Shown here: positions 27,901 through 36,384 of the stretch, in pieces
Position numbering within the stretch: position 1 is the first letter of the stretch
Layout of the letters: each line of letters opens with the position of its first letter
Origin: Anaerobiospirillum succiniciproducens DSM 6400
GTDB taxonomy: Bacteria > Pseudomonadota > Gammaproteobacteria > Enterobacterales > Succinivibrionaceae
Assembly: GCF_000482845.1 (NCBI RefSeq)
Contig: NZ_KI519511.1
Coordinates: forward strand, 40,237-104,236
Direction of reading: 5' to 3'
DNA length: 64,000 bases
The notes under the pieces: model-generated
The model's database searches: none
Told to the model about the DNA's origin: nothing
The model's input: only the letters and a program-made list of their open reading frames with translations
Program-made: the position numbers and the translations under genes

Positions 27901-30593
27901 CCTCTTCTAATGATGTTTACGAGCTTAAGATCTTATCTCGTCGTGAGCGTGATGAAATTAGAGCCCGTGAAGCAGAACAAAAGCGTCAGCGTATTGCTCA
28001 GGCCAATGTCACCGCTCAAGAGCTCTTTGGTGAGTTAAACAGCCTAGCTAAGGCTCAAGCCGATCTCATTACTAAGATCAATCAGGCCAAGCAAGAGCTC
28101 GCCGAACAAATTGAGTTAGCCCGCATCGAGGCCGAGCGTCTCGAAGCAGAACGCAAGGCTGCTGAAGAAGCCGCCCGTCTCGAAGCAGAACGTAAGGCTG
28201 CTGAAGAAGCTGCCCGTATTGAAGCAGAGCGCAAGGCTGCTGAAGAAGCCGCCCGTCTCGAAGCAGAACGTAAGGCTGCTGAAGAAGCTGCCCGTATCGA
28301 AGCCGAGCGTAAGGCTGCCGAAGAAGCCGCCCGTCTTGAAGCTGAGCGTAAAGCTGCCGAAGAAGCAGCCCGTCTTGAAGCAGAGCGTAAAGCTGCTGAA
28401 GAAGCTGCCCGTCTCGAAGCAGAGCGTAAGGCTGCTGAAGAAGCTGCACGCATCGAAGCTGAGCGTAAGGCCGCCGAAGAAGCTGCCCGTATCGAAGCAG
28501 AGCGTAAGGCCGCTGAAGAAGCAGCTCGTATTGAGGCTGAGCGTAAGGCTGCTGAAGAAGCTGCCCGTCTCGAGGCTGAACGTAAGGCAGCCGAAGAAGC
28601 AGCTCGTATTGAGGCCGAGCGTAAGGCTGCTGAAGAAGCTGCCCGTATTGAGGCTGAGCGTAAGGCTGCTGAAGAGGCCGCCCGTATCGAAGCTGAGCGC
28701 AAGGCTGCCGAAGAGGCCGCCCGTCTCGAAGCTGAGCGTAAGGCTGCTGAAGAAGCTGCCCGTATCGAGGCCGAGCGTAAGGCTGCTGAAGAAGCCGCCC
28801 GCATCGAGGCTGAGCGCAAGGCTGCTGAAGAAGCAGCTCGTCTTGAGGCTGAGCGTAAGGCTGCCGAAGAAGCTGCACGCATCGAAGCTGAGCGTAAGGC
28901 TGCTGAAGAGGCTGCACGTCTAGAAGCTGAGCGTAAGGCTGCTGAAGAGGCTGCACGTCTAGAAGCTGAGCGCAAGGCTGCCGAAGAAGCAGCACGTATT
29001 GAGGCTGAGCGTAAGGCTGCTGAAGAGGCTGCACGTCTAGAAGCTGAGCGTAAGGCTGCTGAAGAGGCTGCACGTCTAGAAGCTGAGCGCAAGGCTGCTG
29101 AAGAAGCCGCCCGTATCGAAGCTGAGCGTAAGGCTGCTGAAGAGGCCGCCCGTATCGAAGCTGAGCGTAAGGCAGCCGAAGAAGCCGCTCGTATTGAGGC
29201 TGAGCGTAAGGCTGCTGAAGAGGCCGCTCGTATTGAGGCTGAGCGCAAGGCCGCTGAAGAAGCAGCTCGTATTGAGGCCGAGCGTAAGGCTGCCGAAGAA
29301 GCAGCTCGTATTGAGACTGAGCGCAAGGCTGCTGAAGAAGAGTCAGAGGAGCGCGAGTCAAGCGAGAGCGAAGGTCTTGATCCAGAGATTGAGGCTTTCT
29401 TAGCTAGCGAACGTACTCGTTTATCTGATGAAGCTTTTGCTGCAGCTAAGGAGCGCAATGCTGGTGAGCCACTGAGCAAGTCTCAAATTGCTCGCATTAA
29501 GCGTAAGGTTAGACTGCAGATTGCTCAACTACGCCTTGAGCACATGGCTAAGAAGAATGGCGCTGCTGCAGTTGAGACTTCAGTTTCTTCTACTTCATCA
29601 GCTGCGGTTAAGGAAAGTGCAGCTGCTAGTGAGATCAAGAGCGCTGAAAGTTCATCTGTACAGGACATTCGTGAAGAGGATCTTGCAACTAGCATCTCTT
29701 ACAAGACTGTCCGCAATGATAAAGATGCACCTGCTCCAAAGATTTCTGTAGGCACTGCTAAGGTTAATGTAACTGCAGAGTACACCCATCAGAGCCTTGA
29801 AGAGCTTTCTGCCATTATTTCAGGCAAGAGCTCTATCAATACTCCATTAAATGTATCTGAGATTAGCTCTAAGGCATCAATTGCTGACAAGGCTAGAGAT
29901 GTAAATAAAGACGCTGCCTTAAGTGCTACTGATGCAGTGGCCATTGCAAGCTCTGGTTATATTGCAGCTAATGAGAGTACCGAAAATCTCATCAATGCCT
30001 TAAGTCAGGAGATGCACGGTGGCTACTTCTACAATGCTAAAGCTGCAAAGAGCAAGACTACTGAGGAAGCTGGCACTTTAGTAATTGAAGAGCGCAGTGA
30101 AACTGAGGGGTCAGTTGAGGCCTTTGAGCATGCTATTGAAGAGGCAAATACTCATAATGAAGATGAGAGTGTTGCTGAGGCTAGCGAGCACAATGCTAGC
30201 GAGGCTGAGCAAGAGCCATCTGCTTTAGTACATGACCCACTCATCTCTGAGGACGTGATTTTTGCAACTCCAACTCGCTTTGTAGATAACGAAGATGAGG
30301 GTGCTGTAGTTGAAAACAAACTCGTCTCTGAGTCAGGAGCTGCAGCTAATCTCGAGGCAACTGATGATGCTGCTCGTGCCGTACAAGCTGCAGTGGCAGA
30401 TGTTGTAGCTGAGTCTTTTGTCAGCCCTGATCTTTTAGCAGATGAGTTTAGTGAGGATGAAGAAGAGATCGACGATATCGAAATCGATCCAACCTCATAT
30501 GAGCAAATCATGCATAAGAGTTCAAACTCTCTTGCTAGCCTCGCAGCTGAGCTCATTGACGACTTTGATGATCCATACGACGAAAAGCTCTAA
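24942..30593 (+). CDS. giant low-complexity protein with 31 charged helical repeats
   Basis: An 1883-residue protein not recognised as a whole. Residues 1-~100 (starting [20 protein letters not shown]) look folded. Residues ~100-1065 are polar, Ser/Ala/Asn/Gln/His-rich and probably disordered. Residues 1067-1467 are 31 copies of a 13-residue unit [13 protein letters not shown] (L/I alternating), an E/R/K/A pattern expected to form a single alpha-helix or coiled coil. Residues 1470-1530 contain a basic helical part ([20 protein letters not shown]), and the remainder is acidic, ending [11 protein letters not shown]. There is no signal peptide or membrane segment, so it is likely cytoplasmic; there is no RNase E catalytic domain. 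No Shine-Dalgarno precedes ATG 24942. A strong terminator follows. A structural or scaffold role is inference only. Confidence 0.8.
28140..29348 (+). repeat. 39-bp coding tandem repeat, 31 units
   Basis: Thirty-one units of exactly 39 bases, all in frame: the L/I codon of unit 31 begins at 29310, precisely 30 x 39 bases after unit 1. Units differ mainly at synonymous positions (GAA/GAG, GCT/GCC/GCA, CGT/CGC) and in the Leu/Ile position, so the protein repeat is better conserved than the DNA. Confidence 0.95.
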
Positions 30594-30614
30594 GCAATTT
30601 AGATCATCATCTTT

Positions 30615-30644
30615 AAGGCCACCATCAGGTGGCCTTTGTTTTTT
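30615..30644 (+). terminator. intrinsic terminator of the giant repeat protein gene
   Basis: AAGGCCACC-ATCA-GGTGGCCTT forms a perfect 9-bp stem followed by TGTTTTTT, 21 bases after the stop codon. Confidence 0.9.
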
Positions 30645-30776
30645 GGGGCATAAGTATTTGCAAGTGCCTGTAGCCTTAGGCCTTTTATGGCTGTACTTGT
30701 GAATTGCACATGCCGAGGCTCGGGTATTTGTCTTTATGCCCCACTCCCTGTTGCGCCAGCTATAGCTATTGCTGCA

Positions 30777-30873
30777 GCTGTGGCTGTGGCTGTGGCTGTG
30801 GCTGTGGCTGTGGCTGTGGCTGTGGCTGTGGCTGTGGCTGTGGCTGTGGCTGTGGCTGTGGCTGTGGCTGTGG
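30777..30873. repeat. (TGGCTG)15 microsatellite
   Basis: Fifteen perfect TGGCTG hexamers at 30781-30870 with partial units on each side. All frames through it stay open and give AVAV, CGCG or, on the minus strand, HSHS dipeptides. The unit is a multiple of three and the tract is intergenic, so it could tune spacing rather than switch a frame. Confidence 0.95.
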
Positions 30874-31012
30874 AACAGCATGCCTCATAGTGGGCATTTG
30901 CAAGTGCTATTTGTGTAGATGTCTTACTTGAAGGCTAAAGGTGCTCTGTTGCCATGGTTATGTAATTGGCTTGGGTAGCTTGTGAAGATCGCGTTGAGGG
31001 CACATCGTTTTT

Positions 31013-31037
31013 AAGGCCACCATACGATGGCCTTTTT
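31013..31037 (+). terminator. second AAGGCCA-type terminator
   Basis: AAGGCCA (31013-31019) pairs with TGGCCTT followed by TTT. It resembles the terminator at 30615 (shared TTTAAGGCCACCAT), as if copied, yet no gene is assigned to the 370 bases between them. Confidence 0.7.
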
Positions 31038-31130
31038 CTCTAGTCGCGGGAAAATAGCTGATTCTTGGATACAAGCTCGTTATGCCTAGATACAAGTATT
31101 ATTTTTATGCAAGATGGTAAAACAAAAAGT

Positions 31131-31159
31131 GTGATTTTGGACGCGCAAAATCACTTTTT
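31131..31159 (+). terminator. AT-stem terminator or operator upstream of xanP
   Basis: GTGATTTTG-GACGCG-CAAAATCAC is a perfect 9-bp stem with a 6-base loop followed by TTTTT. It lies just before a TACAAT hexamer (31165-31170) that could be the xanP -10. It may therefore act as an operator overlapping the promoter, or as an attenuator or terminator of an upstream transcript. Confidence 0.5.
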
Positions 31160-31302
31160 ACGTGTACAATACCGCTCATCCTTTTAGCTTTCTGTGGCTC
31201 CAAAACCATCACACCTACACTCATTATGTGTAGAACTCTTTTAGTGGAGGGGAGTAACAGTAGGCTGTTCTTTAAAACTTTTTGTTGACGGTAACTGTTC
31301 AC

Positions 31303-32727
31303 ATGTCAGAGCAAGAAAACAAGTCCGTACAGGCCACTAGCGATAATGCTAAGGGTGTAGATATTAGCTATCATGAGCCTAATGGCACTGTAAAGGAGAT
31401 GAAGTCTGAGCTTATCTACGGTCTTAATGATAAGCCTCCAGTTAAAGATGCCTTTTTTGCAGCACTTCAGCACTTATTAGCTATCTTCGTAGCTATTGTT
31501 ACTCCTCCTCTGATCATTGCAGGTGCCTTAAACTTTGATATTGAGACTACCTCTTTCTTAGTCTCCATGTCTTTATTTGCCTCAGGTATCTCCACCTTTA
31601 TTCAGTGCCGTAAGCTTGGTCCTATTGGCTGCGGTCTTTTATGTATTCAGGGTACCTCTTTTTCCTTCATCGCCCCAATCATTGCTGCAGGTGCCACTGG
31701 TGGTTTATCCATGATCTTTGGTGCTGTAATCGCTGGCTCCTTTGTTGAAATGGCCGTAAGCCGTGTGCTGCGCTTCACTCGTAAGATCATCACCCCATTA
31801 GTTTCAGGCATTGTAGTAACCTTAATTGGTTTATCCTTAATTAAGGTTGGTATCACTGCTTGTGGTGGTGGTTTTGGTGCTATGAGCAATGGTACCTTTG
31901 GCAGCATGGAAAACTTAGGCTTAGCTGCTTTAGTATTAATCTCCATCCTCATTTTCAATCGTAGCTCTAATCGCTACTTACGTATGAGCTCCATCGTTAT
32001 CGGCCTGGCTATTGGCTATGCAGTAGCTTTTTCTATGGGTCGTGTCGATTTTTCACAAGTACAAAGCTATGGTGGTTTCAATGTTCCAATGCCATTTAAG
32101 TATGGTATCGACTTTGATATCTCTGCCATTATTGCTTTAGGCATTGTGTACTTAATTACCGCTATCGAAGCTTATGGTGACGTTACTGCCAACTCCCTCA
32201 TCTCAGGTGAGCCAGTAGAAGGCCCAGCATTTATCAAGCGTGCCTCTGGTGGTATCTTAGCTGACGGCTTCAACTCCATGGTTGCCGGTATCTTAAACTC
32301 ATTCCCTAACTCTATCTTTGCTCAGAACAATGGCATGATTCAGCTTACTGGTGTAGCTAGCCGCTTCGTTGGTTACTACATTGCCGGCTTCTTAATCATC
32401 CTGGGCATTTTCCCTGTAGTTGGCTACATCTTCTCTTTAATCCCAGATCCAGTTTTAGGCGGCGCTACCTTACTCATGTTCGGCACCGTTGCTGCTTCTG
32501 GTATTCGTATCATTGCCTCTCAGCACATCAACCGTAAAGCCATCTTAGTTATGGCCATCTCTTTCTCATTCGGTCTGTCTGTAGAGCTCGTACCAGATGT
32601 GTTAAAGCAGTTCCCTGAAATGATTAAGAACATCTTTAGCTCTGGTATTACCACTGGTGGTGTTGCAGCTATCGTATCCAACATCCTCATCCAGATCAAA
32701 GAAGAGCCTCAGTCTGTAGAAGACTAA
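31303..32727 (+). CDS. xanP: xanthine:H+ symporter (NCS2/NAT family)
   Basis: A 474-residue inner-membrane permease importing xanthine with protons. It follows E. coli XanP closely: SELIYGLNDKPPVKDAFFAA, the TM1 segment LQHLLAIFVAIVTPPLII, ISTFIQCRKLGPIGCGLLCI, IQGTSFSFIAPII, ITPLVSGIVVTLIGLSLIKV and the NAT signature QNNGMIQLTGVASRFVGYY. Twelve to fourteen hydrophobic segments are evident. ATG 31303 is the family-consistent start; its ribosome site is weak, and GGAGGGGAG about 45 bases upstream is too far. Together with xpt upstream this gives uptake plus salvage of xanthine. Whether it is XanP or the similar XanQ cannot be settled by eye. Confidence 0.92.
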   Translation: MSEQENKSVQATSDNAKGVDISYHEPNGTVKEMKSELIYGLNDKPPVKDAFFAALQHLLAIFVAIVTPPLIIAGALNFDIETTSFLVSMSLFASGISTFIQCRKLGPIGCGLLCIQGTSFSFIAPIIAAGATGGLSMIFGAVIAGSFVEMAVSRVLRFTRKIITPLVSGIVVTLIGLSLIKVGITACGGGFGAMSNGTFGSMENLGLAALVLISILIFNRSSNRYLRMSSIVIGLAIGYAVAFSMGRVDFSQVQSYGGFNVPMPFKYGIDFDISAIIALGIVYLITAIEAYGDVTANSLISGEPVEGPAFIKRASGGILADGFNSMVAGILNSFPNSIFAQNNGMIQLTGVASRFVGYYIAGFLIILGIFPVVGYIFSLIPDPVLGGATLLMFGTVAASGIRIIASQHINRKAILVMAISFSFGLSVELVPDVLKQFPEMIKNIFSSGITTGGVAAIVSNILIQIKEEPQSVED

Positions 32728-32748
32728 TTTAAACTCACCCCACACTCA

Positions 32749-32784
32749 ATGCGCTAGAGTAAGCCTATTGGCCCTCTAGCGCAT
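32749..32784 (+). other. 11-bp inverted repeat after xanP
   Basis: ATGCGCTAGAG pairs perfectly with CTCTAGCGCAT across 14 bases, 22 bases after the stop codon. No T-run follows, so it is a stabilising or Rho-dependent 3' structure at best. Confidence 0.5.
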
Positions 32785-32800
32785 CTCACCTCATCACCCT

Positions 32801-32918
32801 GCCCAACAGCTAACCAGCGCAATCAGAACTCAACATCCAGGCCAATAGCTCTCCAGCGCCATTTCCCATCAGCATCCAGGCCAAAAGCTCACCAGCGTCA
32901 TCAGCCCTCGACATCCAG
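32801..32918. repeat. ~39-bp tandem repeat, three units
   Basis: Units 32801-32840, 32841-32879 and 32880-32918 each begin GCCAA/GCCCAA, contain AGCTCACCAGCG-like cores and end CATCCAG. They lie between the convergent xanP gene and the cyclophilin-like gene. Confidence 0.8.
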
Positions 32919-33026
32919 CCCAATTCAACTGCTCTACAAAGTCATCTGCACTAACCATGACCAACGGTTTTATAGCGCACAGCTCAGCTCTATATTCCGT
33001 GCAAATCCAGCCTTAGCCCCATGTGT

Positions 33027-33536
33027 CTACTTATGGCGAGCCTCTAAGAAAGCTACCGCTGGCTTATAGTCGGATAAGGTTTTAACTGCCTTTTCAGAAA
33101 TCTCACCAATCTTGTAGCAACCTGCAAGCTCTGGGCTGTCGACCAAAGCAAAAGTGACACGCTTAAGCTGAGGGTCATAGACCACATCTTGAGGGCCTAC
33201 CTCATTAAGCTCGCGATCGCCTTCATGTAATAGGCCATCATTAAGGCTAAAGACTAAGCCACCGGCTCCATTAGTATCTAAATCGATACGTAATGGCAGA
33301 CGGTTGAGTAAATCACGGCTGACATTGGAGTTATTGAGCTCAAGACGAATCTCTGATCCCTGCTGTAGCTTCATCACTACCTTAAACTCACTAAGCTCGC
33401 GATCTTGCGGGAGGTTATCAAGCAAGGTAGACTGTGTGCCTGCAATGCCATTGTCAGACTCTGCCTGAGCAAACGGCATAGATAAAGAGGTAAGCAGTGC
33501 TATAGCACTAAGGCAGGTTAAGGTTCTTAAGTTCAT
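33027..33536 (-). CDS. secreted cyclophilin-like fold protein
   Basis: A 169-residue protein with an N-terminal signal peptide (hydrophobic residues 6-20, cleavage after AQA at residues 23-25). The mature part resembles the small Cyclophil_like (PF18050) domain: a strand, IRLELNNSNVSRDLLNRLPL, then DLDTNGAGGLVFSLNDGL, and a C-terminal GCYKIGEIS strand. This is pattern-based and moderate; catalytic proline isomerase residues are not evident. It is expected in the periplasm. GGATT precedes ATG 33536. It is alone, convergent with xanP. Confidence 0.65.
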   Translation of the reverse strand: MNLRTLTCLSAIALLTSLSMPFAQAESDNGIAGTQSTLLDNLPQDRELSEFKVVMKLQQGSEIRLELNNSNVSRDLLNRLPLRIDLDTNGAGGLVFSLNDGLLHEGDRELNEVGPQDVVYDPQLKRVTFALVDSPELAGCYKIGEISEKAVKTLSDYKPAVAFLEARHK

Positions 33537-33673
33537 AGAAAATCCAAGTGTGCAGCAGCAGATGTGTTGGTATTGCTAAAGATAAGATGCTGATATATAA
33601 GCACAGCTCTTAGAGTTAACCCAAAGTAACCTAAGGGCATCGCACTTCATCAAGTTAAGCTTTGACTAATGCG

Positions 33674-34201
33674 CTAATCTTTTAATGAAGCCCAACGCTC
33701 ATCTGCTAAAAATGCCTCTAAGTCTTGCTTAGGCTCAACTAACGCAAAGTCTAACAGCGCCAGCTCAGCATCTAAGCTATCGCTCTTTTGACCGAGCTTG
33801 AAAAGCTCAATTGGCTCTTTAGTGTCTAAAGCAAAGAAGTTTAGTGGTTCTTCAAAGCGTTGCCATTCAATACGGACATTATGACCATCTAAGCCATTTT
33901 CTACTACCTTGCCTGCAGCAAGCAGACACATTGCCTGTATCGGTTTAGTAACACCGTAAGCTTCTAAACCAGAGGCTACACTCATAGCAGTCTTCAGCAG
34001 CACTACATCGCCAACAAAGAGATTGCAGACACGATCCTCCATTACATGATTCTTGCCAGGGTATTCCCAAAAGCCCTTGTCAACAAACTCATCACGACGA
34101 TCGTAATCGCGGCCTTCATCTTCAAAATCTACAGTCAGCACTGCAAAATAGCCGTGCTCATCGGCACTCTCACGCAGCTTAGCAAAGAATGAATCGCTCA
34201 T
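33674..34201 (-). CDS. EVE/PUA-like domain protein
   Basis: A 175-residue acidic cytoplasmic protein. Residues ~30-120 (RRDEFVDKGFWEYPG, VGDVVLLKTAMS, KPIQAMCLLAAGKVVENG, RIEWQRF) resemble the PUA/EVE-like module found at the N-terminus of McrB-type restriction GTPases, which can read modified bases. Here it stands alone with no GTPase or nuclease and an extra C-terminal ~50 residues rich in Leu, Asp and Glu. GAGGTGAG seven bases from ATG 34201 fixes the start. The assignment is by motif order only; modified-base binding is inference. Confidence 0.5.
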   Translation of the reverse strand: MSDSFFAKLRESADEHGYFAVLTVDFEDEGRDYDRRDEFVDKGFWEYPGKNHVMEDRVCNLFVGDVVLLKTAMSVASGLEAYGVTKPIQAMCLLAAGKVVENGLDGHNVRIEWQRFEEPLNFFALDTKEPIELFKLGQKSDSLDAELALLDFALVEPKQDLEAFLADERWASLKD

Positions 34202-34811
34202 AATCTCACCTCAATTTACACAAGAACCATGGTCTTAAGTACAAGACAAATCATGACGTAATACTCAATGCTGCAGTACAGCTATACAACCAAGCTCTTG
34301 CTCAAATCTTACTAAAAGAATTGACCACCCACGATTAAAGCACCAATGCTTAGCTTTGTATAGCACGGCCCGTCACAAAGCCACAATACTCCCGCACCAA
34401 CGACCAAAGCAGTCAAGCGCAGCACCACTAAATCAGCTCACGAACACGCCATCGCGCAAAAACAATACCTTGCCACCGGCTTCCACTGCTGCTAAGACAA
34501 ACTCTCTAAACTCTACCCATCGACATAAGCAGGTTTATCAAGGCACGTGCCCTGTAGCCAAATAGAGATGAAGACTTAAGCACAATATGCAAAAGATATT
34601 GCCCAAACCTTAATGATCAACCACCGACAAAGTACGAACTAGCTAAGACTATCTTTTGCACTATGCCACATCGCCCGCTGACCGACCTTGGCCTTGGCCC
34701 TGTGGATATGGCACAAGCCCTAGCATAGGCCATGGCGGGGCAGAGCAAGAGCCGTATGGCTGATGGTATGGGGTAAAGGCTGCTTCATCTATGAGAGTGG
34801 TTTGCTTAAAA
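34202..34811. other. intergenic stretch containing repeat copy A
   Basis: No gene. Its middle is a ~285-bp segment recurring at 36096-36384 (see repeat entries). Confidence 0.6.
34395..34679 (+). repeat. ~285-bp direct repeat, copy A
   Basis: Aligns with 36096-36384 in the same orientation with high similarity by eye, including CCAAATAGAGATGAAGACTT, CGACATAAGCAGGT, AATACCTTGCCACCG and the shared end ATGCCACATCGCCCGCT. Short reading frames (LNQLTNTP here, LNQLTDTP in copy B) are partly shared. It could be a decayed gene tail, mobile-element end or structured RNA. Confidence 0.8.
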
Positions 34812-35675
34812 TCAACCTGCAATATAAGCACGCTCAAATGTTAAGTTTGGTATTGTTCCTTCAACAATAATGACATGGCCCCAAAACATGTCGTCATCAT
34901 CATAATAGGCGCAAATTGACCCATCAGAATCAATGGATAGCTCACTTAGTCTAATACGTTTCATGAAGTCTTCAAGGCTTAGGCCGTTGGGGTAAAGTTG
35001 TGATTGCTCATCGTCGTCGGCTATCCAAGCATTAGCATCCTCGAGAAGGCTTTTGGCAGCATATTCGCGCATCAAGCGGTCAAACTTTTCTTGTGCTTGG
35101 AACATGGTATGGGCATGGCTAAGAGATTGAGTGCAAGCATCGACATTGTCTTCATCCACATCTAAATACAGTTGCACCTCACTTGCGTTGTCTTGGCCTG
35201 CACACCAGTCAACCTCTGATACAAAGTTGCCCATATTCTTATCCAAAACAATTTTGCCTAGCATAGGATCATTTATCGCAACTTCACGTAAAAACTCTTC
35301 TTTAATAGCCTGTAAGGCGCTGTGCTCAATATCGGACTTAAGTACTTTGTGTAAACAATAATGTTTTGAGCAATACTCCTGACGGCTCTCATCCATTGTG
35401 TCAGGATCAATTAAGTATTTGGAGACTTCAACTTCATAAGTATGAAGTGCTTTGAGGCGATCAAAGGTTTCTGATCGTGGAGCATTTTCCCAAGCTACAG
35501 GCCAGTTAAGTGTGAGCTCATTATCGATTAAAGTGCCATCAGGTAAGACCATAGCAAGTATTTTGCAACTAAAGTTACCGTAACCGCCAATATGGCCAAT
35601 ACCTAGATTTTCTTTAACTAAAATAGTGGCAGTAAAAACTTCACTTTCATATTTTTTATAAAAGGCTTCGTACAT
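34812..35675 (-). CDS. DUF2262 domain protein
   Basis: A 287-residue cytoplasmic protein. The C-terminal half fits DUF2262 (PF10020): NDPMLGKIVLDKNMGNF, then VQLYLDVDEDN, a helical EKFDRLMREYAAKSLLEDAN, FMKRIRLSELSIDSDGS and the end DDDMFWGHVIIVEG...AYIAG. The N-terminal ~130 residues are beta-rich (FTATILVKENLGIGHIGGYG) and often accompany this domain. AAGGAG seven bases before ATG 35675 is an excellent ribosome site. DUF2262 is another family recurrent in immunity-type loci. The gene and the following fragment are bracketed by the two direct-repeat copies. Confidence 0.85.
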   Translation of the reverse strand: MYEAFYKKYESEVFTATILVKENLGIGHIGGYGNFSCKILAMVLPDGTLIDNELTLNWPVAWENAPRSETFDRLKALHTYEVEVSKYLIDPDTMDESRQEYCSKHYCLHKVLKSDIEHSALQAIKEEFLREVAINDPMLGKIVLDKNMGNFVSEVDWCAGQDNASEVQLYLDVDEDNVDACTQSLSHAHTMFQAQEKFDRLMREYAAKSLLEDANAWIADDDEQSQLYPNGLSLEDFMKRIRLSELSIDSDGSICAYYDDDDMFWGHVIIVEGTIPNLTFERAYIAG

Positions 35676-35739
35676 AGCAGAGCTCCTTAGACTTAGGCTT
35701 AGGCTTAATTTTGTAAAAATTTAGCCTGTATAAGTATAA

Positions 35740-36066
35740 GTGAATATCGTTGCAAAGAACCGTCCCCCTCGTTTTGAGCAAAAGGGAGACTCTCTTAGTC
35801 AGCGGCGCGAGAAAATAGCCAAACAATATGGAAAGGCTAAAGCACAAAGAATGGTGTCACAGCTTGAAGTGACAAAGTCTATGCGCCGATACAATAGCTT
35901 AAAAAGAGATTTGCCAGGTACTATCTTTAGATACCAAGGTAAGAGCCTTGTATTAACTAGCTTGCTATCAAAAGGACTGTACTATCGCACTTTTGGTCAA
36001 GGTAAGAAAAAAGCTTGGACGTACTGTGCCAAAGACTCAAATGAGTACTTGGCTGGCATTTGCTAG
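35740..36066 (+). pseudogene. basic-protein gene fragment, probably 5'-truncated
   Basis: An open frame of 108 codons from a GTG without a Shine-Dalgarno, rich in Lys and Arg (FEQKGDSLSQRREKIAKQYG, MRRYNSLKRDLPGTIFRYQG). No ATG occurs until residue 39. A second frame (from 35993) overlaps its end and continues into repeat copy B, consistent with a frameshifted longer gene. The product is not recognised; the basic character would suit a nucleic-acid-binding protein, for example a mobile-element nuclease, but that is speculation. It begins only 64 bases from the divergent DUF2262 start. Confidence 0.4.
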
Positions 36067-36095
36067 TGTATTTTTACCTGACAATGAAGAGCCCA

Positions 36096-36384
36096 CACCA
36101 ACGACTCAAGCAGAGAAGCACAAAGCATCACTAAATCAGCTCACGGACACACCGCAGCAGCAAAAGCCAATACCTTGCCACCGACTTTCACTACAGCTAA
36201 GAGATACTCTCTATACTCTACCCCTCGACATAAGCAGGTCTATCAAGGCTCGAGCTCTGTAGCCAAATAGAGATGAAGACTTAAGCAAAATATACAAAAG
36301 ATATAGCCTAAACCTTAATGAGTAACCACCGCCAAAGTACGAGCTTACTAAGACCATCTTCTGTACTATGCCACATCGCCCGCT
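36096..36384 (+). repeat. ~290-bp direct repeat, copy B
   Basis: Second copy of the segment at 34395-34679, starting CACCAACGAC and ending CATCGCCCGCT. It directly follows the basic-protein fragment, so the repeat may include what was once that gene's 3' part. Confidence 0.8.

Larger units (their letters stand above)
30594..31302. other. intergenic stretch between the giant protein and xanP
   Basis: Holds two similar terminators, a hexamer microsatellite, an AT-stem terminator/operator and a small leader hairpin (CTACAC 31215 with GTGTAG 31228). The phrase TTTGCAAGTGC occurs on both sides of the microsatellite (about 30656 and 30896), suggesting an internal duplication. No firm gene. Confidence 0.6.

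Noticed and set aside
28078-29479. Two long minus-strand open frames (427 and 465 codons)
   Set aside because: They are antisense to the 39-bp repeat, which simply lacks stop codons in those frames; no ribosome sites, and compositions are pure translation artefacts ([19 protein letters not shown] repeats).
24942-30593. RNase E/G or TolA identity for the giant repeat protein
   Set aside because: No S1 or catalytic DNase-I-like domain, no N-terminal membrane anchor and no TolA C-terminal domain; only the charged repeats look similar.
30687-30931. Plus-strand AVAV- and CGCG-rich frames and a minus-strand HSHS frame
   Set aside because: They arise from the TGGCTG microsatellite, have no convincing ribosome site and no non-repeat conserved part.
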